DNA from: Mycobacterium shimoidei
GTDB taxonomy: Bacteria > Actinomycetota > Actinomycetes > Mycobacteriales > Mycobacteriaceae
Length of the DNA stretch: 64,000 bases
Assembly (NCBI GenBank): GCA_002101905.1
Contig: LQPU01000026.1
Span: 23,757 to 87,756 of the forward strand
Direction of reading: 5' to 3'
Positions 1 through 7,885 of this stretch are shown piece by piece. Within the stretch, counting starts at the first letter, position 1. Every line of letters starts with the position of its first letter. Below the pieces are notes generated by a model. The model searched no databases. It was not told the DNA's origin and saw only the letters and a program-made list of their open reading frames with translations. A program made the position numbers and the translations under genes.

Positions 1-136
1 CATCCCGTCCACCCTGGTGCTCGATCGCCAACACCGGGTTGCCGCGGTCTTCCTGCGTGAACTGCTCGCCGAGGATCTACAGCCGGTCGTGCGGCGCATC
101 GCGGCAGAAGAGCAAGCTGCGCCGGGACCACAATGA
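1..136 (+). CDS. Thioredoxin-like (TlpA/ResA-type) protein, C-terminal fragment
   Basis: The window opens inside this gene; the reading frame begins at base 2 and ends with TGA at 134-136. The visible 44 residues begin IPSTLVLDRQHRV, which fits the cis-proline strand of TlpA/ResA thioredoxin folds (a Pro-Ser/Thr-Thr-hydrophobic-Asp pattern). The CxxC centre is outside the window. Its stop overlaps the ATG of ccdA (ATGA), so it is the first visible gene of a cytochrome c maturation operon. In H37Rv the gene before ccdA (Rv0526) is a membrane-anchored thioredoxin. The likely role is to reduce apocytochrome c cysteines outside the membrane with electrons from CcdA. The family call rests mainly on context because only the tail is visible. 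Confidence 0.75.
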   Translation, partial: IPSTLVLDRQHRVAAVFLRELLAEDLQPVVRRIAAEEQAAPGPQ

Positions 137-915
137 ACGGCCTGACAGGGTTTTCGGCGATCGCCGCGTCCGGACCGCTGCTGGTGGCGCTGGCGGTGTG
201 CGTGCTTGCCGGGCTGGTGTCGTTCGCATCGCCGTGCGTGGTGCCGCTGGTGCCCGGCTACCTGTCGTATCTGGCCGCGGTCGTCGGCGTCGACGAGGCG
301 CCCGGTGCCGTCAAGGCCCCGCCGGCTGCGCGCTGGCGGGTCGCCGGCTCGGCGGCGTTGTTCGTGGCCGGGTTCACCGCAGTGTTCGTCCTCGGCACGG
401 TCGCGGTGCTCGGCATGACCACCACGCTGATCACCAATCAGCTTGTGCTGCAACGGGTCGGCGGTGCGCTGACCATCCTGATGGGCCTGGTCTTCGTCGG
501 CTTCGTCCCGGCCCTGCAACGTCAGGCCCGGTTCACCCCGCGGCAGTTGTCCACGGTGGCCGGGGCGCCGCTGTTGGGTGCGGTGTTCGCGCTGGGGTGG
601 ACGCCGTGTCTGGGGCCCACACTGACCGGAGTGATCACCGTCGCCTCGGCCACCGACGGCGCCAGCGTCGCCCGCGGTATCGCGCTGGTGATCGCCTACT
701 GCCTGGGCTTGGGTGTTCCGTTCGTGGCGTTGGCATTCGGGTCGGCGGCCGCGGTGGCCGGCCTGGGCTGGCTGCGCCGACACACCCGCGCGCTGCAGAT
801 CTTCGGCGGCGTGCTGCTCATCGCGGTCGGCGTGGCACTGGTCACCGGTGTGTGGAACGAGTTCATCTCCTGGCTGCGCGACGCGTTCGTCTCCGACGTG
901 AGGTTGCCGATTTGA
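133..915 (+). CDS. ccdA: CcdA-type thiol-disulfide transmembrane electron carrier
   Basis: A 260-residue polytopic membrane protein. CcdA moves reducing equivalents from cytoplasmic thioredoxin across the membrane to extracytoplasmic thioredoxins that keep apocytochrome c haem-binding cysteines reduced. The two redox cysteines are visible at about residue 35 (FASPCVVPLVPG) and 159 (GWTPCLGP), each beside prolines as in the DsbD/CcdA core, with about six hydrophobic segments. The ATG overlaps the thioredoxin stop and its own stop overlaps the TTG of resB, so all are probably translationally coupled. The equivalent in H37Rv is Rv0527. Confidence 0.95.
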   Translation: MNGLTGFSAIAASGPLLVALAVCVLAGLVSFASPCVVPLVPGYLSYLAAVVGVDEAPGAVKAPPAARWRVAGSAALFVAGFTAVFVLGTVAVLGMTTTLITNQLVLQRVGGALTILMGLVFVGFVPALQRQARFTPRQLSTVAGAPLLGAVFALGWTPCLGPTLTGVITVASATDGASVARGIALVIAYCLGLGVPFVALAFGSAAAVAGLGWLRRHTRALQIFGGVLLIAVGVALVTGVWNEFISWLRDAFVSDVRLPI

Positions 916-2507
916 GACGGCTGGCGGCCTGGACCCGCAACACCTGGCGCACCCTGACCTCGATGGGCACCGCGCTGGTGCTGCTGTTCCTGCTGGCGTT
1001 GGGCGCGATCCCCGGCGCATTGCTGCCGCAGCGCAGCCTCAACGCGGGCAAGGTCGACGAGTACCTGGCTGCCCATCCGGTGATCGGGCCGTGGCTGGAT
1101 CGCGTGCAGGCGTTCAACGTGTTCGGCAGCTTCTGGTTCACCGCGATCTACGTGCTGCTGTTCATTTCACTGGTCGGCTGCCTCACCCCGCGGATGATCG
1201 AGCACGCGAAAAGCCTGCGCGCCACACTGGTGCCCGCTCCGCGTAACCTGGCCCGCCTGCCCAAACACCACGCCGCGCGGATTGTCGCCGGACCCGGGCA
1301 GCTCAACGCGCTGGCCAACACGATGGCCGGGCGGCTGCGCGGCTGGCGCACCGTCATCCGCCATCACGACGACGACCAGACCGTCGAACTCTCCGCCGAG
1401 AAGGGCTATCTGCGCGAATTCGGCAACCTGGCATTCCATTTCGCGCTGCTGGGGCTGCTGGTGGCGATCGCCGTCGGCAAGATGTTCGGTTACGAGGGCA
1501 ACGTGATCGTCATCGCCGACGGCGGCCCCGGCTTCTGCTCGGCGTCACCGGCGGCGTTTGACTCGTTCCGTGCCGGCAACGTCGTCGACGGCACCTCGCT
1601 GCATCCAATCTGCATCCGCGTCAACGACTTTCAGGCGCAGTATCTGCCATCAGGGCAGGCCACGTCGTTCGCCGCCGACATCGACTACCAAGCCGGCCGG
1701 GATCTGAACACCGGTAACTGGCGGCCCTACCGGCTGGCGGTCAACCATCCGCTGCGGGTGCAGGGCGACCGGGTGTACCTGCAGGGCCACGGCTACGCAC
1801 CGACGTTCACCGTGACCTTCCCGGACGGGCAGACCCGCAGCGCCACCGTGCAATGGCGACCCGACAACCCGCAGACGCTGCTGTCGTCAGGCGTGGTGCG
1901 CATCGACCCGCCGGCCGGAAGCTACCCCGACCCCGATCAGCGTCGCCGGCACCAGATCGCCATCGAGGGTCTGCTCGCACCGACCGAGCAGCTGGACGGG
2001 ACGCTGCTGTCGTCGAGCTTTCCGGCGCTGAACGCTCCGGCGGTGGCCGTGGACATCTACTCCGGCGACACCGGGCTGGACAGCGGTCGGCCGCAGTCGC
2101 TGTACAGCCTCGATCACCGGCTCATCGAGCAGCACCGGCTGGTCAAGGCCACGCGGGTGAACCTGCGCGCCGGCGAGCAGGTCCGGCTCGAGCAGGACGG
2201 CATTATCGTGCGGTTCGACGGCGCCGTGCCGTTCATCAACCTGCAGGTGTCCCACGATCCCGGCCAGACCTGGGTGCTGGTGTTCGCGGCGATGATGATG
2301 GCCGGGCTGCTGGTGTCCCTGCTGGTGCGCCGCCGGCGAGTGTGGGTACGCATCACCCCGAGCGGGGCAACCGATACGGTCAACGTCGAGCTGGGCGGCC
2401 TGGCCCGCACCGACAACTCCGGCTGGGGTGACGAATTCGAACGGCTGACGGACCGGCTGCTGGCCGGGTCCGAAGCGCCTGACCGAAGGGAGTTGAGCCT
2501 GCGATGA
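912..2507 (+). CDS. resB: ResB-like cytochrome c biogenesis membrane protein
   Basis: With the TTG start at 912, which overlaps the ccdA stop (TTGA), the protein has 531 residues, close to the roughly 529 of H37Rv Rv0528. An upstream extension of the frame runs antisense-like through ccdA and is not real. Three hydrophobic segments lie near the N-terminus (around residues 19-40, 75-95 and 170-190), then a large extracytoplasmic domain, then a last membrane helix near residue 455. This is the ResB/Ccs1 topology. With CcsA it forms the System II synthase that carries haem across the membrane and attaches it to apocytochrome c. Its stop overlaps the ccsA ATG. Confidence 0.93.
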   Translation: MRRLAAWTRNTWRTLTSMGTALVLLFLLALGAIPGALLPQRSLNAGKVDEYLAAHPVIGPWLDRVQAFNVFGSFWFTAIYVLLFISLVGCLTPRMIEHAKSLRATLVPAPRNLARLPKHHAARIVAGPGQLNALANTMAGRLRGWRTVIRHHDDDQTVELSAEKGYLREFGNLAFHFALLGLLVAIAVGKMFGYEGNVIVIADGGPGFCSASPAAFDSFRAGNVVDGTSLHPICIRVNDFQAQYLPSGQATSFAADIDYQAGRDLNTGNWRPYRLAVNHPLRVQGDRVYLQGHGYAPTFTVTFPDGQTRSATVQWRPDNPQTLLSSGVVRIDPPAGSYPDPDQRRRHQIAIEGLLAPTEQLDGTLLSSSFPALNAPAVAVDIYSGDTGLDSGRPQSLYSLDHRLIEQHRLVKATRVNLRAGEQVRLEQDGIIVRFDGAVPFINLQVSHDPGQTWVLVFAAMMMAGLLVSLLVRRRRVWVRITPSGATDTVNVELGGLARTDNSGWGDEFERLTDRLLAGSEAPDRRELSLR

Positions 2508-3478
2508 ACACCGCGCACATCCACGTCGGGCTGGCGCACGCCTCGGACTGGGCGTTCACCTCGGCGCTGGTGATCCTGGTGGTGGCGTTGCTGCTGCTGG
2601 CCGTCGAGCTTGCCTACGCCCGTAGCCGCCGCGCCATCGACCGTGAGCTGGTCAGCGCTGGCGTCGCCGCCGACAGCACCACCCCCGGTGTCGTGCTGGA
2701 CGCCCCGAGGCGGCCGTTGGACGAACGTGTGGGCCGGGCCGGTCTCGTGCTGGTCTACGCGGGGATCGGGCTGTTGCTGGCCTGCATCGTGCTGCGCGGC
2801 CTGGCCACCGTGCGGGTGCCCTGGGGCAACATGTACGAGTTCATCAACCTGACCTGCTTTTGCGGCTTGGTCGCCGGCGCGATTGTGTTGCGCCGGCCGC
2901 AATACCGCCCGCTGTGGGTGTTCCTGCTGTTGCCGGTGCTGATCTTGCTGACGGTGTCGGGGCACTGGCTCTACACCAACGCGGCGCCGGTGATGCCGGC
3001 CCTGCAGTCCTACTGGCTACCGATCCACGTGTCGGTGGTCAGCCTGGGCTCCGGGGTGTTCCTGGTCGCGGGCGTGGCCAGCATGTTGTTTCTGCTGCGG
3101 ATGTCGAAGCTGGGCGACCCGGACACCCCGGGCGTGCTGGCGCGGATGGTGCAGCGGTTGCCCGACGCGCAGACCCTGGACCGCATCGCCTACCGGACCA
3201 CGATCTTCGGTTTCCCCGTCTTCGGCTTCGGGGTGATCTTCGGCGCGATCTGGGCCGAGCAGGCCTGGGGCCGGTACTGGGGCTGGGACCCCAAAGAGAC
3301 TGTGGCGTTCATCGCCTGGATGATCTATGCCGCCTATCTGCATGCCAGGTCGACAGCCGGGTGGCGGGACAGGAAAGCGGCCTGGGTCAACGTGGTCGGC
3401 TTCGCGGCCATGGTCTTCAACTTGTTCTTCGTTAACCTGGTGACTGTGGGCCTGCACTCGTATGCCGGTGTGGGCTGA
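2504..3478 (+). CDS. ccsA: CcsA/ResC haem-handling cytochrome c assembly protein
   Basis: A 324-residue multi-pass membrane protein. It carries the tryptophan-rich haem-handling motif (WGRYWGWDPKETVAF) characteristic of CcsA/CcmC/CcmF proteins. Conserved-looking histidines lie in the HVSVVSLG segment and near the C-terminus (YLHARS, LHSYAG). It partners ResB in System II cytochrome c maturation, which feeds the cytochrome bcc oxidase branch. The start ATG overlaps the resB stop (ATGA). The gene ends the coupled operon; the next gene is 34 bases downstream. Equivalent to H37Rv Rv0529. Confidence 0.95.
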   Translation: MNTAHIHVGLAHASDWAFTSALVILVVALLLLAVELAYARSRRAIDRELVSAGVAADSTTPGVVLDAPRRPLDERVGRAGLVLVYAGIGLLLACIVLRGLATVRVPWGNMYEFINLTCFCGLVAGAIVLRRPQYRPLWVFLLLPVLILLTVSGHWLYTNAAPVMPALQSYWLPIHVSVVSLGSGVFLVAGVASMLFLLRMSKLGDPDTPGVLARMVQRLPDAQTLDRIAYRTTIFGFPVFGFGVIFGAIWAEQAWGRYWGWDPKETVAFIAWMIYAAYLHARSTAGWRDRKAAWVNVVGFAAMVFNLFFVNLVTVGLHSYAGVG

Positions 3479-3512
3479 TTAACCCGAGTACCGCAACGAG
3501 GGGAAAGTACAG

Positions 3513-4814
3513 GTGTCTGAGCATCCGGCCCAGGGCGCTGGGGCGTCTCGGAGGCGTGAGGATCATCCAACGACAGAACTGCCGCCGCAGCCGCCGCGCC
3601 CCGGTGAACCGGACCCCAGCACCCGCAACGCCGAGACCAAAGCCTTCGCCGGTTTCCGAACCGAGCGCCGCTTCGTCGACAACGAGACCGTAGGCGGCCT
3701 GGCGCCGCCGACCCGCGCCGAACCGCGCGCCTGGGCGGCCACCCCGCCCACGGGACTGTCCCAGCTCGAGACGCCGCCGTACAGCGGGGGTACCGGCTAC
3801 TACACGGGACAGGCGCCAACCCCGGCGACGGGCACGGGGTATCGCCCCGCGCCCACCCACCATCCGCCGTCGCCGTATCCGGAGCTGTCCACGAGCACCC
3901 TGCTGCGCCAGGTCAAACCCGCGCCCTCGGAGGGCTGGCGCAAATGGCTGTACATCCTTTCCGGCCAGCTGATCAACGTCGGGGAAAGCCCCCGGGTCAT
4001 CCGCTACAACGACCTGACCGTCCAGGTCAACCGGCCGTTGCGGGGTTGCTATCGCATCGCGATGCTGTCGCTGAAGGGCGGGGTCGGCAAAACCACGATC
4101 ACCGCCACGCTGGGCGCCACCTTCGCGTCCGTCCGCGGCGACCGGGTGATCGCCGTCGACGCCAACCCGGACCGCGGCACGCTGAGCCAGAAGGTGCCGA
4201 TGGAGACGGCGGCCACCGTGCGGCATCTGCTGCGCGACGCCGACGGCATCCAGCGTTACAGCGATGTGCGCAGCTACACCTCGCAAGGGCCCAGCAGGCT
4301 GGAGGTGCTGGCTTCCGAGAGCGATCCGGCGATGTCGGAGGCGTTCAGCGCCGAGGACTACTCCCGCACGCTGGACATTTTGGAGCGCTTCTACGGCTTG
4401 GTGCTCACCGATTGCGGCACCGGGCTGCTGCACTCGGCGATGTCGGCGGTGCTGTCCAAGGCCGATCTGCTGATCGTGGTCAGTTCGGGTTCGATCGACG
4501 GGGCGCGTAGCGCTTCGGCGACGCTGGACTGGCTGGACGCCCACGGCCACGAGGATCTGGTGCGCCAGTCGATCGCGGTCATCAACGCGGTGCGGCCCCG
4601 CTCGGGCAAGGTCGACATGCAGAAGGTGGTCGATCACTTCTCGCGGCGTTGCCGCGCGGTGCGGTTGATGCCGTTCGACCCGCACCTGGAGGAGGGCGCC
4701 GAAATCAACCTGGACCGGTTGAAGCGAGAGACGCGGGAAGCGTTGATCGAGCTGGCAGCTGTTGTCGCCGACGGCTTTCCGAGCGACGTAGCGCGCAACC
4801 CCGGCTTTATCTAG
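3513..4814 (+). CDS. MinD/ParA-like ATPase with a proline-rich N-terminal region
   Basis: A 433-residue protein starting at GTG, with AGGGGAAAG about 10 bases upstream. Residues 1-140 are proline-rich and probably disordered. The rest is a SIMIBI ATPase with a deviant Walker A (LSLKGGVGKTT, about residues 186-196), a following AVDANPDRGT strand and a TDCGTG switch segment. This architecture resembles Rv0530 of H37Rv and the ATPases beside ESX loci such as EspI: an acidic/proline-rich N-terminus on a MinD-like domain. Such ATPases usually dimerise on a membrane or nucleoid. No ParB or partner gene is adjacent, so the cargo is unknown. The link to cytochrome assembly is positional only. Confidence 0.85.
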   Translation: MSEHPAQGAGASRRREDHPTTELPPQPPRPGEPDPSTRNAETKAFAGFRTERRFVDNETVGGLAPPTRAEPRAWAATPPTGLSQLETPPYSGGTGYYTGQAPTPATGTGYRPAPTHHPPSPYPELSTSTLLRQVKPAPSEGWRKWLYILSGQLINVGESPRVIRYNDLTVQVNRPLRGCYRIAMLSLKGGVGKTTITATLGATFASVRGDRVIAVDANPDRGTLSQKVPMETAATVRHLLRDADGIQRYSDVRSYTSQGPSRLEVLASESDPAMSEAFSAEDYSRTLDILERFYGLVLTDCGTGLLHSAMSAVLSKADLLIVVSSGSIDGARSASATLDWLDAHGHEDLVRQSIAVINAVRPRSGKVDMQKVVDHFSRRCRAVRLMPFDPHLEEGAEINLDRLKRETREALIELAAVVADGFPSDVARNPGFI

Positions 4815-4972
4815 CGCGGGTTGTTATCGCCGTGGCTTAGCCGCCAGAGAAACTCCGGATCGTCATCGGGCCCGATGACGCGCGTCTTCGGGCGGTTCAC
4901 CTGCGAACGCGCGGCCCGCCAGCCGACGTAGACCAACGTTCCCAGGACCAGGATGAGGAGCAGGTAGAGCAT
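4811..4972 (-). CDS. Small single-pass membrane protein (Rv0530A-like)
   Basis: A 53-residue protein. The ATG at 4972 is preceded by a strong ribosome binding site (AGGAGGTGTTG), so I prefer it to a longer upstream GTG-type start. Residues 1-20 are a hydrophobic helix (MLYLLLILVLGTLVYVGW), followed by a basic segment and a short charged tail. It lies tail-to-tail with the MinD-like gene, overlapping its stop by 4 bases, and diverges from the next small membrane gene. A protein of this kind is annotated in mycobacteria as Rv0530A. No function is known. Confidence 0.75.
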   Translation of the reverse strand: MLYLLLILVLGTLVYVGWRAARSQVNRPKTRVIGPDDDPEFLWRLSHGDNNPR

Positions 4973-5017
4973 CAACACCTCCTTGGTCCGAATATACCCG
5001 CGCCGTACCCTCGAACC

Positions 5018-5332
5018 GTGCCAGCTGCTCAAAGCTCTACCGGCCGCGCGATCGTCGACATCCTGCTCTACGTCGCGGCGCGGCTGCTACTGGTGGCCGC
5101 GTTGGCTGCCGCCATCTACGGGGTGGCGCTGCTGCTCGGCGTGCACGAATTCCCGGTCGCCATTGCGGTGCTATTCGCGCTGATCATTGCCATGCCGCTG
5201 GGCATGTGGGTATTCAGCCCACTGCGCCGCCGCGCCACCGCCGGCCTCGAGGCGGCCACCGAGCGCCGCCGCCGCGACCGTGAGCAGCTGCGTGCCCGAC
5301 TGCGCGGCGAGGCGCCGTCCGACGACAACTGA
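5018..5332 (+). CDS. Small membrane protein of the DUF4229 type (Rv0531-like)
   Basis: A 104-residue protein starting at GTG. Two hydrophobic helices (about residues 14-40 and 46-65) are followed by an arginine-rich cytoplasmic tail (RRRATAGL, then ATERRRRDREQLRARLRG). Length and layout match H37Rv Rv0531 (about 105 residues) and the actinobacterial DUF4229 membrane family. It diverges from the 53-residue membrane protein across a 45-base gap that must hold both promoters. The biochemical role is unknown. Confidence 0.8.
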   Translation: MPAAQSSTGRAIVDILLYVAARLLLVAALAAAIYGVALLLGVHEFPVAIAVLFALIIAMPLGMWVFSPLRRRATAGLEAATERRRRDREQLRARLRGEAPSDDN

Positions 5333-5345
5333 ACCCACCGCGGGC

Positions 5346-5391
5346 TGTCAATGTTTCTTGACGCCCTTGCGACTGTCAAGCTATCTTGACA
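5346..5391 (+). promoter_or_regulatory. Promoter with two matching inverted-repeat operators for the HTH/Clp-N cassette
   Basis: Two 18-base elements share a 7-4-7 design: TGTCAAT-GTTT-CTTGACG at 5346-5363 and the perfect inverted repeat TGTCAAG-CTAT-CTTGACA at 5374-5391. They are 28 bases apart, start to start. TTGACG (5358-5363) and TATCTT (5382-5387) fit a -35 and -10 with an 18-base spacer, so one operator covers each hexamer. The -10 ends 7 bases before the ATG at 5395, the spacing expected for a leaderless mycobacterial transcript. I infer autorepression by the HTH protein encoded immediately downstream. The arms differ from the HspR repeat (CTTGAGT/ACTCAAG) and from ClgR sites. Confidence 0.7.
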
Positions 5392-5394
5392 ATC

Positions 5395-5607
5395 ATGAGC
5401 GACGGATCCGATCTCTCGGAAGCGGCCGCCAGCGCGGACCCTGCTGTGGGGTTGCGTGCGGTGCGGGCACTGCAGCGGATGCAGGAGCGGTTGGAGGCGA
5501 TCCACGTCGCCAATGCCCGTGAACAGGGCTGGAGTTGGCAGGCCATCGCCGACGCGCTCGGGGTCAGCCGGCAGGCCGTGCACCAGAAGTACAACCGGAG
5601 GCGATAG
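5395..5607 (+). CDS. Small helix-turn-helix regulator paired with a Clp-N protein
   Basis: A 70-residue protein. The ATG at 5395 is preferred over an upstream TTG (5386) because the TTG lies inside the promoter and operator. Residues about 22-40 are a charged helix (RALQRMQERLEAIHVANARE) and residues about 44-66 form a helix-turn-helix (WSWQAIADALGVSRQAVHQK) of the sigma-70-region-4/XRE-like kind. It ends 3 bases before the Clp-N gene, so the two are one operon. I expect it to bind the paired TGTCAAG repeats upstream and repress its own operon. Neither gene is present between Rv0531 and menA in H37Rv as I remember it. Confidence 0.8.
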   Translation: MSDGSDLSEAAASADPAVGLRAVRALQRMQERLEAIHVANAREQGWSWQAIADALGVSRQAVHQKYNRRR

Positions 5608-5610
5608 CGC

Positions 5611-6174
5611 ATGGTTTTCGAACGGTTCACGCGCAGCGCACGCGCAGCGGTGACGCTTGCCCAAGAAGAGGCCAAGAAACTAGGAGACGACGAAATCGGT
5701 TCGCAGCATGTGCTTCTCGGGCTGATGCGGGCTGCCGACGACGACCTGGTGGCGGTTTTGCGCGGTTACGGATTGACCGCCGACGTGGTGCGGGCCCGGC
5801 TAGGCGCTACCACCGCCGGCGATTCCTTCGACGAGGACGCCGAGGCCCTGCGCGTCATCGGTATCGACCTCAACGCGGTCCGCGACAGTGTGGCGCGCAC
5901 CTTCGGCCCCGACGCCTACGATCAGGCGTTGCGCAAATCCGGTCGACGCCGGCGACGGCGCGGACATACTCCGTTCACTCATGCGACAAAGAAAGCGCTG
6001 GAGTTGTCGCTGCGAGAAGCCTTGGCCCACAAGGACAAGCAGATCCGGTGCGAGCATGTGTTGCTTGGCATCCTGCGCGGCGGCGACAACGCCGCCGCCG
6101 GTCTTATCACCGAACACGTCTCCATTGCACAGTTGCGCGCCGCGGTGAACGCGTTGCTGGACAAGGCCGCATAG
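5611..6174 (+). CDS. Solitary double Clp N-terminal domain protein
   Basis: A 187-residue protein with two Clp N-terminal repeats and no ATPase domain. Repeat 1 (residues about 4-65) has FTRSARAAVTLAQEEA and IGSQHVLLGLM. Repeat 2 (about 125-185) has FTHATKKALELSLREA and CEHVLLGILR. The two are joined by a basic stretch (RKSGRRRRRRGH). In ClpC/ClpB this domain recognises substrates and adaptors. A free-standing copy could compete for adaptors, deliver a cargo to ClpC1, or sense damaged protein. Both repeats retain the Clp-N pattern (ClpS is another free-standing Clp modulator, of unrelated fold). Function is inferred from the domain only. It sits directly behind its HTH partner. Confidence 0.85.
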   Translation: MVFERFTRSARAAVTLAQEEAKKLGDDEIGSQHVLLGLMRAADDDLVAVLRGYGLTADVVRARLGATTAGDSFDEDAEALRVIGIDLNAVRDSVARTFGPDAYDQALRKSGRRRRRRGHTPFTHATKKALELSLREALAHKDKQIRCEHVLLGILRGGDNAAAGLITEHVSIAQLRAAVNALLDKAA

Positions 6175-7053
6175 TTATCGGTAGCCGGCCACTGCTAGCG
6201 CCGCCGCAACTGCGATCGACCACACCAGCATCGCCAGCCCGGTGTCGCGCAGCACCGGGATCAGCTGCGGCCCGGTGTCATTGCGGCGCACTGGTCCGGC
6301 GGCCCGCAGCGCCAGCGGCGTAGCGACGAATCCTGCTGCGCACCACGGTGTCGCGACCATCAGCGCCAGGGTCAACAGTGCGGCGATCGCCAGCAGTGCC
6401 TGATACAGCGTCCGTGTCCTGCCGTCGCCCAGCCGCACCGCCAGCGTGACCTTGCCGGACTGCGCGTCGGTCGGGATGTCGCGCAAATTGTTGGCCACCA
6501 GAACCGCCGAGGACATCGCACCCGTCGCGGCTGCCAGCGTCAGCCCCACCCAGTCCACCCGCAAGGCCTGGGTGTACTGGGTGCCCAGCACCGCGGTCAA
6601 CCCAAAGAACACGAACACCGACAGCTCGCCGAATCCCGCGTAGCCGTAGGGTTTTGAGCCACCGGTATACCACCATGCCGCCGCGATGCAGGCGGCGCCG
6701 ACCGCGATCAGCCACGGCGCGGTGGTCATGGCCAACGCCAGCCCCGCCGTGGCGCCAACGCTCAGGCTCAGCATGGCCACGGCCAGCACCGACCGTGGCG
6801 TGGCCAACCTCGAGCCCACAAGCCGCACCGGGCCGGCCCGGTCGTCGTCGGTGCCGCGGATGCCATCGGAGTAGTCGTTGGCAAAGTTGACCCCGATGAT
6901 GAAGGCGCAGGAAACCAATAACGCCAGCAGCGCCTTCCACCACACCGCCGCGTGCAGCCAGGCCGCGGCGCCGGTGCCGGCGATCACCGGGGCGACGGCG
7001 TTGGGCAACGTCCGCGGTCGCGCACCGGCGATCCACTCCGAGACGCTGGCCAT
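6175..7053 (-). CDS. menA: 1,4-dihydroxy-2-naphthoate polyprenyltransferase
   Basis: A 292-residue integral membrane UbiA-family prenyltransferase. It transfers the polyprenyl tail to 1,4-dihydroxy-2-naphthoate, giving demethylmenaquinone. The Mg-diphosphate motif [16 protein letters not shown] (NDxxD type) is visible around residue 65-80, with eight or nine hydrophobic segments. The ATG at 7053 gives the same length as H37Rv Rv0534c. A longer upstream frame adds 19 unlikely residues. It diverges from the phosphorylase gene. MenG (33156) then methylates the product and MenJ (34583) reduces the tail. Confidence 0.95.
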   Translation of the reverse strand: MASVSEWIAGARPRTLPNAVAPVIAGTGAAAWLHAAVWWKALLALLVSCAFIIGVNFANDYSDGIRGTDDDRAGPVRLVGSRLATPRSVLAVAMLSLSVGATAGLALAMTTAPWLIAVGAACIAAAWWYTGGSKPYGYAGFGELSVFVFFGLTAVLGTQYTQALRVDWVGLTLAAATGAMSSAVLVANNLRDIPTDAQSGKVTLAVRLGDGRTRTLYQALLAIAALLTLALMVATPWCAAGFVATPLALRAAGPVRRNDTGPQLIPVLRDTGLAMLVWSIAVAAALAVAGYR

Positions 7054-7108
7054 GGTGCGATCCTGCCATGATGGACAATGGGCGGAGCGATGAAGAGGAG
7101 CGGCGTAC

Positions 7109-7885
7109 ATGCTTGGAGTGATCGGCGGCAGCGGCTTCTACACGTTCTTCGGCGACAACGCGCGCAGCGTCAAGCTCGACACCCCATTCGGTGAGCCCAG
7201 CGCGCCCGTCACCGTCGGCACCGTCGGCGAGCATGAGGTCGCGTTTTTACCGCGGCACGGCGCGTCGCACCAATATTCCGCGCACACCGTTCCGTACCGG
7301 GCCAATATGTGGGCGCTGCGGGCGTTGGGGGTGCGGCGGGTTTTCGCGCCCTGCGCGGTCGGCAGCCTGACTCCCGAGCACGGGCCGGGCGCGATCGTGG
7401 TGCCTGACCAGTTGGTGGACCGCACCCACGGCCGCGCCGACACCTACTTCGACTCGGGCGGGGCGCACGTCGCCTTCGCCGACCCATACTGCGCCACACT
7501 GCGGGCCGCGGTGACCGGGCTGCCCGGGGTGGTCGACGGCGGAACCATGGTGGTGGTCCAAGGCCCACGGTTTTCCACTCGCGCGGAAAGCCGATGGTTC
7601 GCCGCCGCCGGATTCACCCTGATCAACATGACCGGCTATCCGGAGGCCGTCCTCGCCCGTGAGCTTGACATGTGTTATGCCGCAATCGGGTTGGTGACCG
7701 ACCTGGACGCGGGGATCGAGTCGGGCGACGGCGTGCGGGCCGTCGACGTGTTCAGCGAATTCGAGAAGAACATCGAGCCGTTCAAGAAGCTGGTGCACGA
7801 GGCCATCGGTCAGGTCGCCGCCGAGCGGAGCTGCACCGACTGCCAGCCGCACGCCGGTGTCGCGCTGCCGTTCGACTTGCCATGA
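7109..7885 (+). CDS. mtnP: 5'-methylthioadenosine / purine nucleoside phosphorylase
   Basis: A 258-residue cytoplasmic enzyme of the MTAP branch of purine nucleoside phosphorylases. The phosphate loop GVIGGSGFY is at the N-terminus, the [11 protein letters not shown] motif near residue 50, and the substrate segment [11 protein letters not shown] near residue 150. It probably cleaves 5'-methylthioadenosine from polyamine, mycolate or SAM metabolism to adenine and methylthioribose-1-phosphate. H37Rv annotates the equivalent (Rv0535) as pnp. The start GTG/ATG lies at the end of a 55-base divergent region shared with menA. Its stop overlaps the galE start (ATGA). Confidence 0.9.
   Translation: MLGVIGGSGFYTFFGDNARSVKLDTPFGEPSAPVTVGTVGEHEVAFLPRHGASHQYSAHTVPYRANMWALRALGVRRVFAPCAVGSLTPEHGPGAIVVPDQLVDRTHGRADTYFDSGGAHVAFADPYCATLRAAVTGLPGVVDGGTMVVVQGPRFSTRAESRWFAAAGFTLINMTGYPEAVLARELDMCYAAIGLVTDLDAGIESGDGVRAVDVFSEFEKNIEPFKKLVHEAIGQVAAERSCTDCQPHAGVALPFDLP

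Noticed and set aside
39..911. Long N-terminal extension of the ResB frame over ccdA
   Set aside because: The frame is a shadow of ccdA with arginine-rich, unprotein-like sequence; the TTG at 912 coupled to the ccdA stop gives the expected ResB length.
3432..4685. 417-residue minus-strand frame over the MinD-like ATPase
   Set aside because: It is an antisense frame of a high-GC gene (His/Arg/Gln-rich, no recognisable domain) and lacks a plausible start context.
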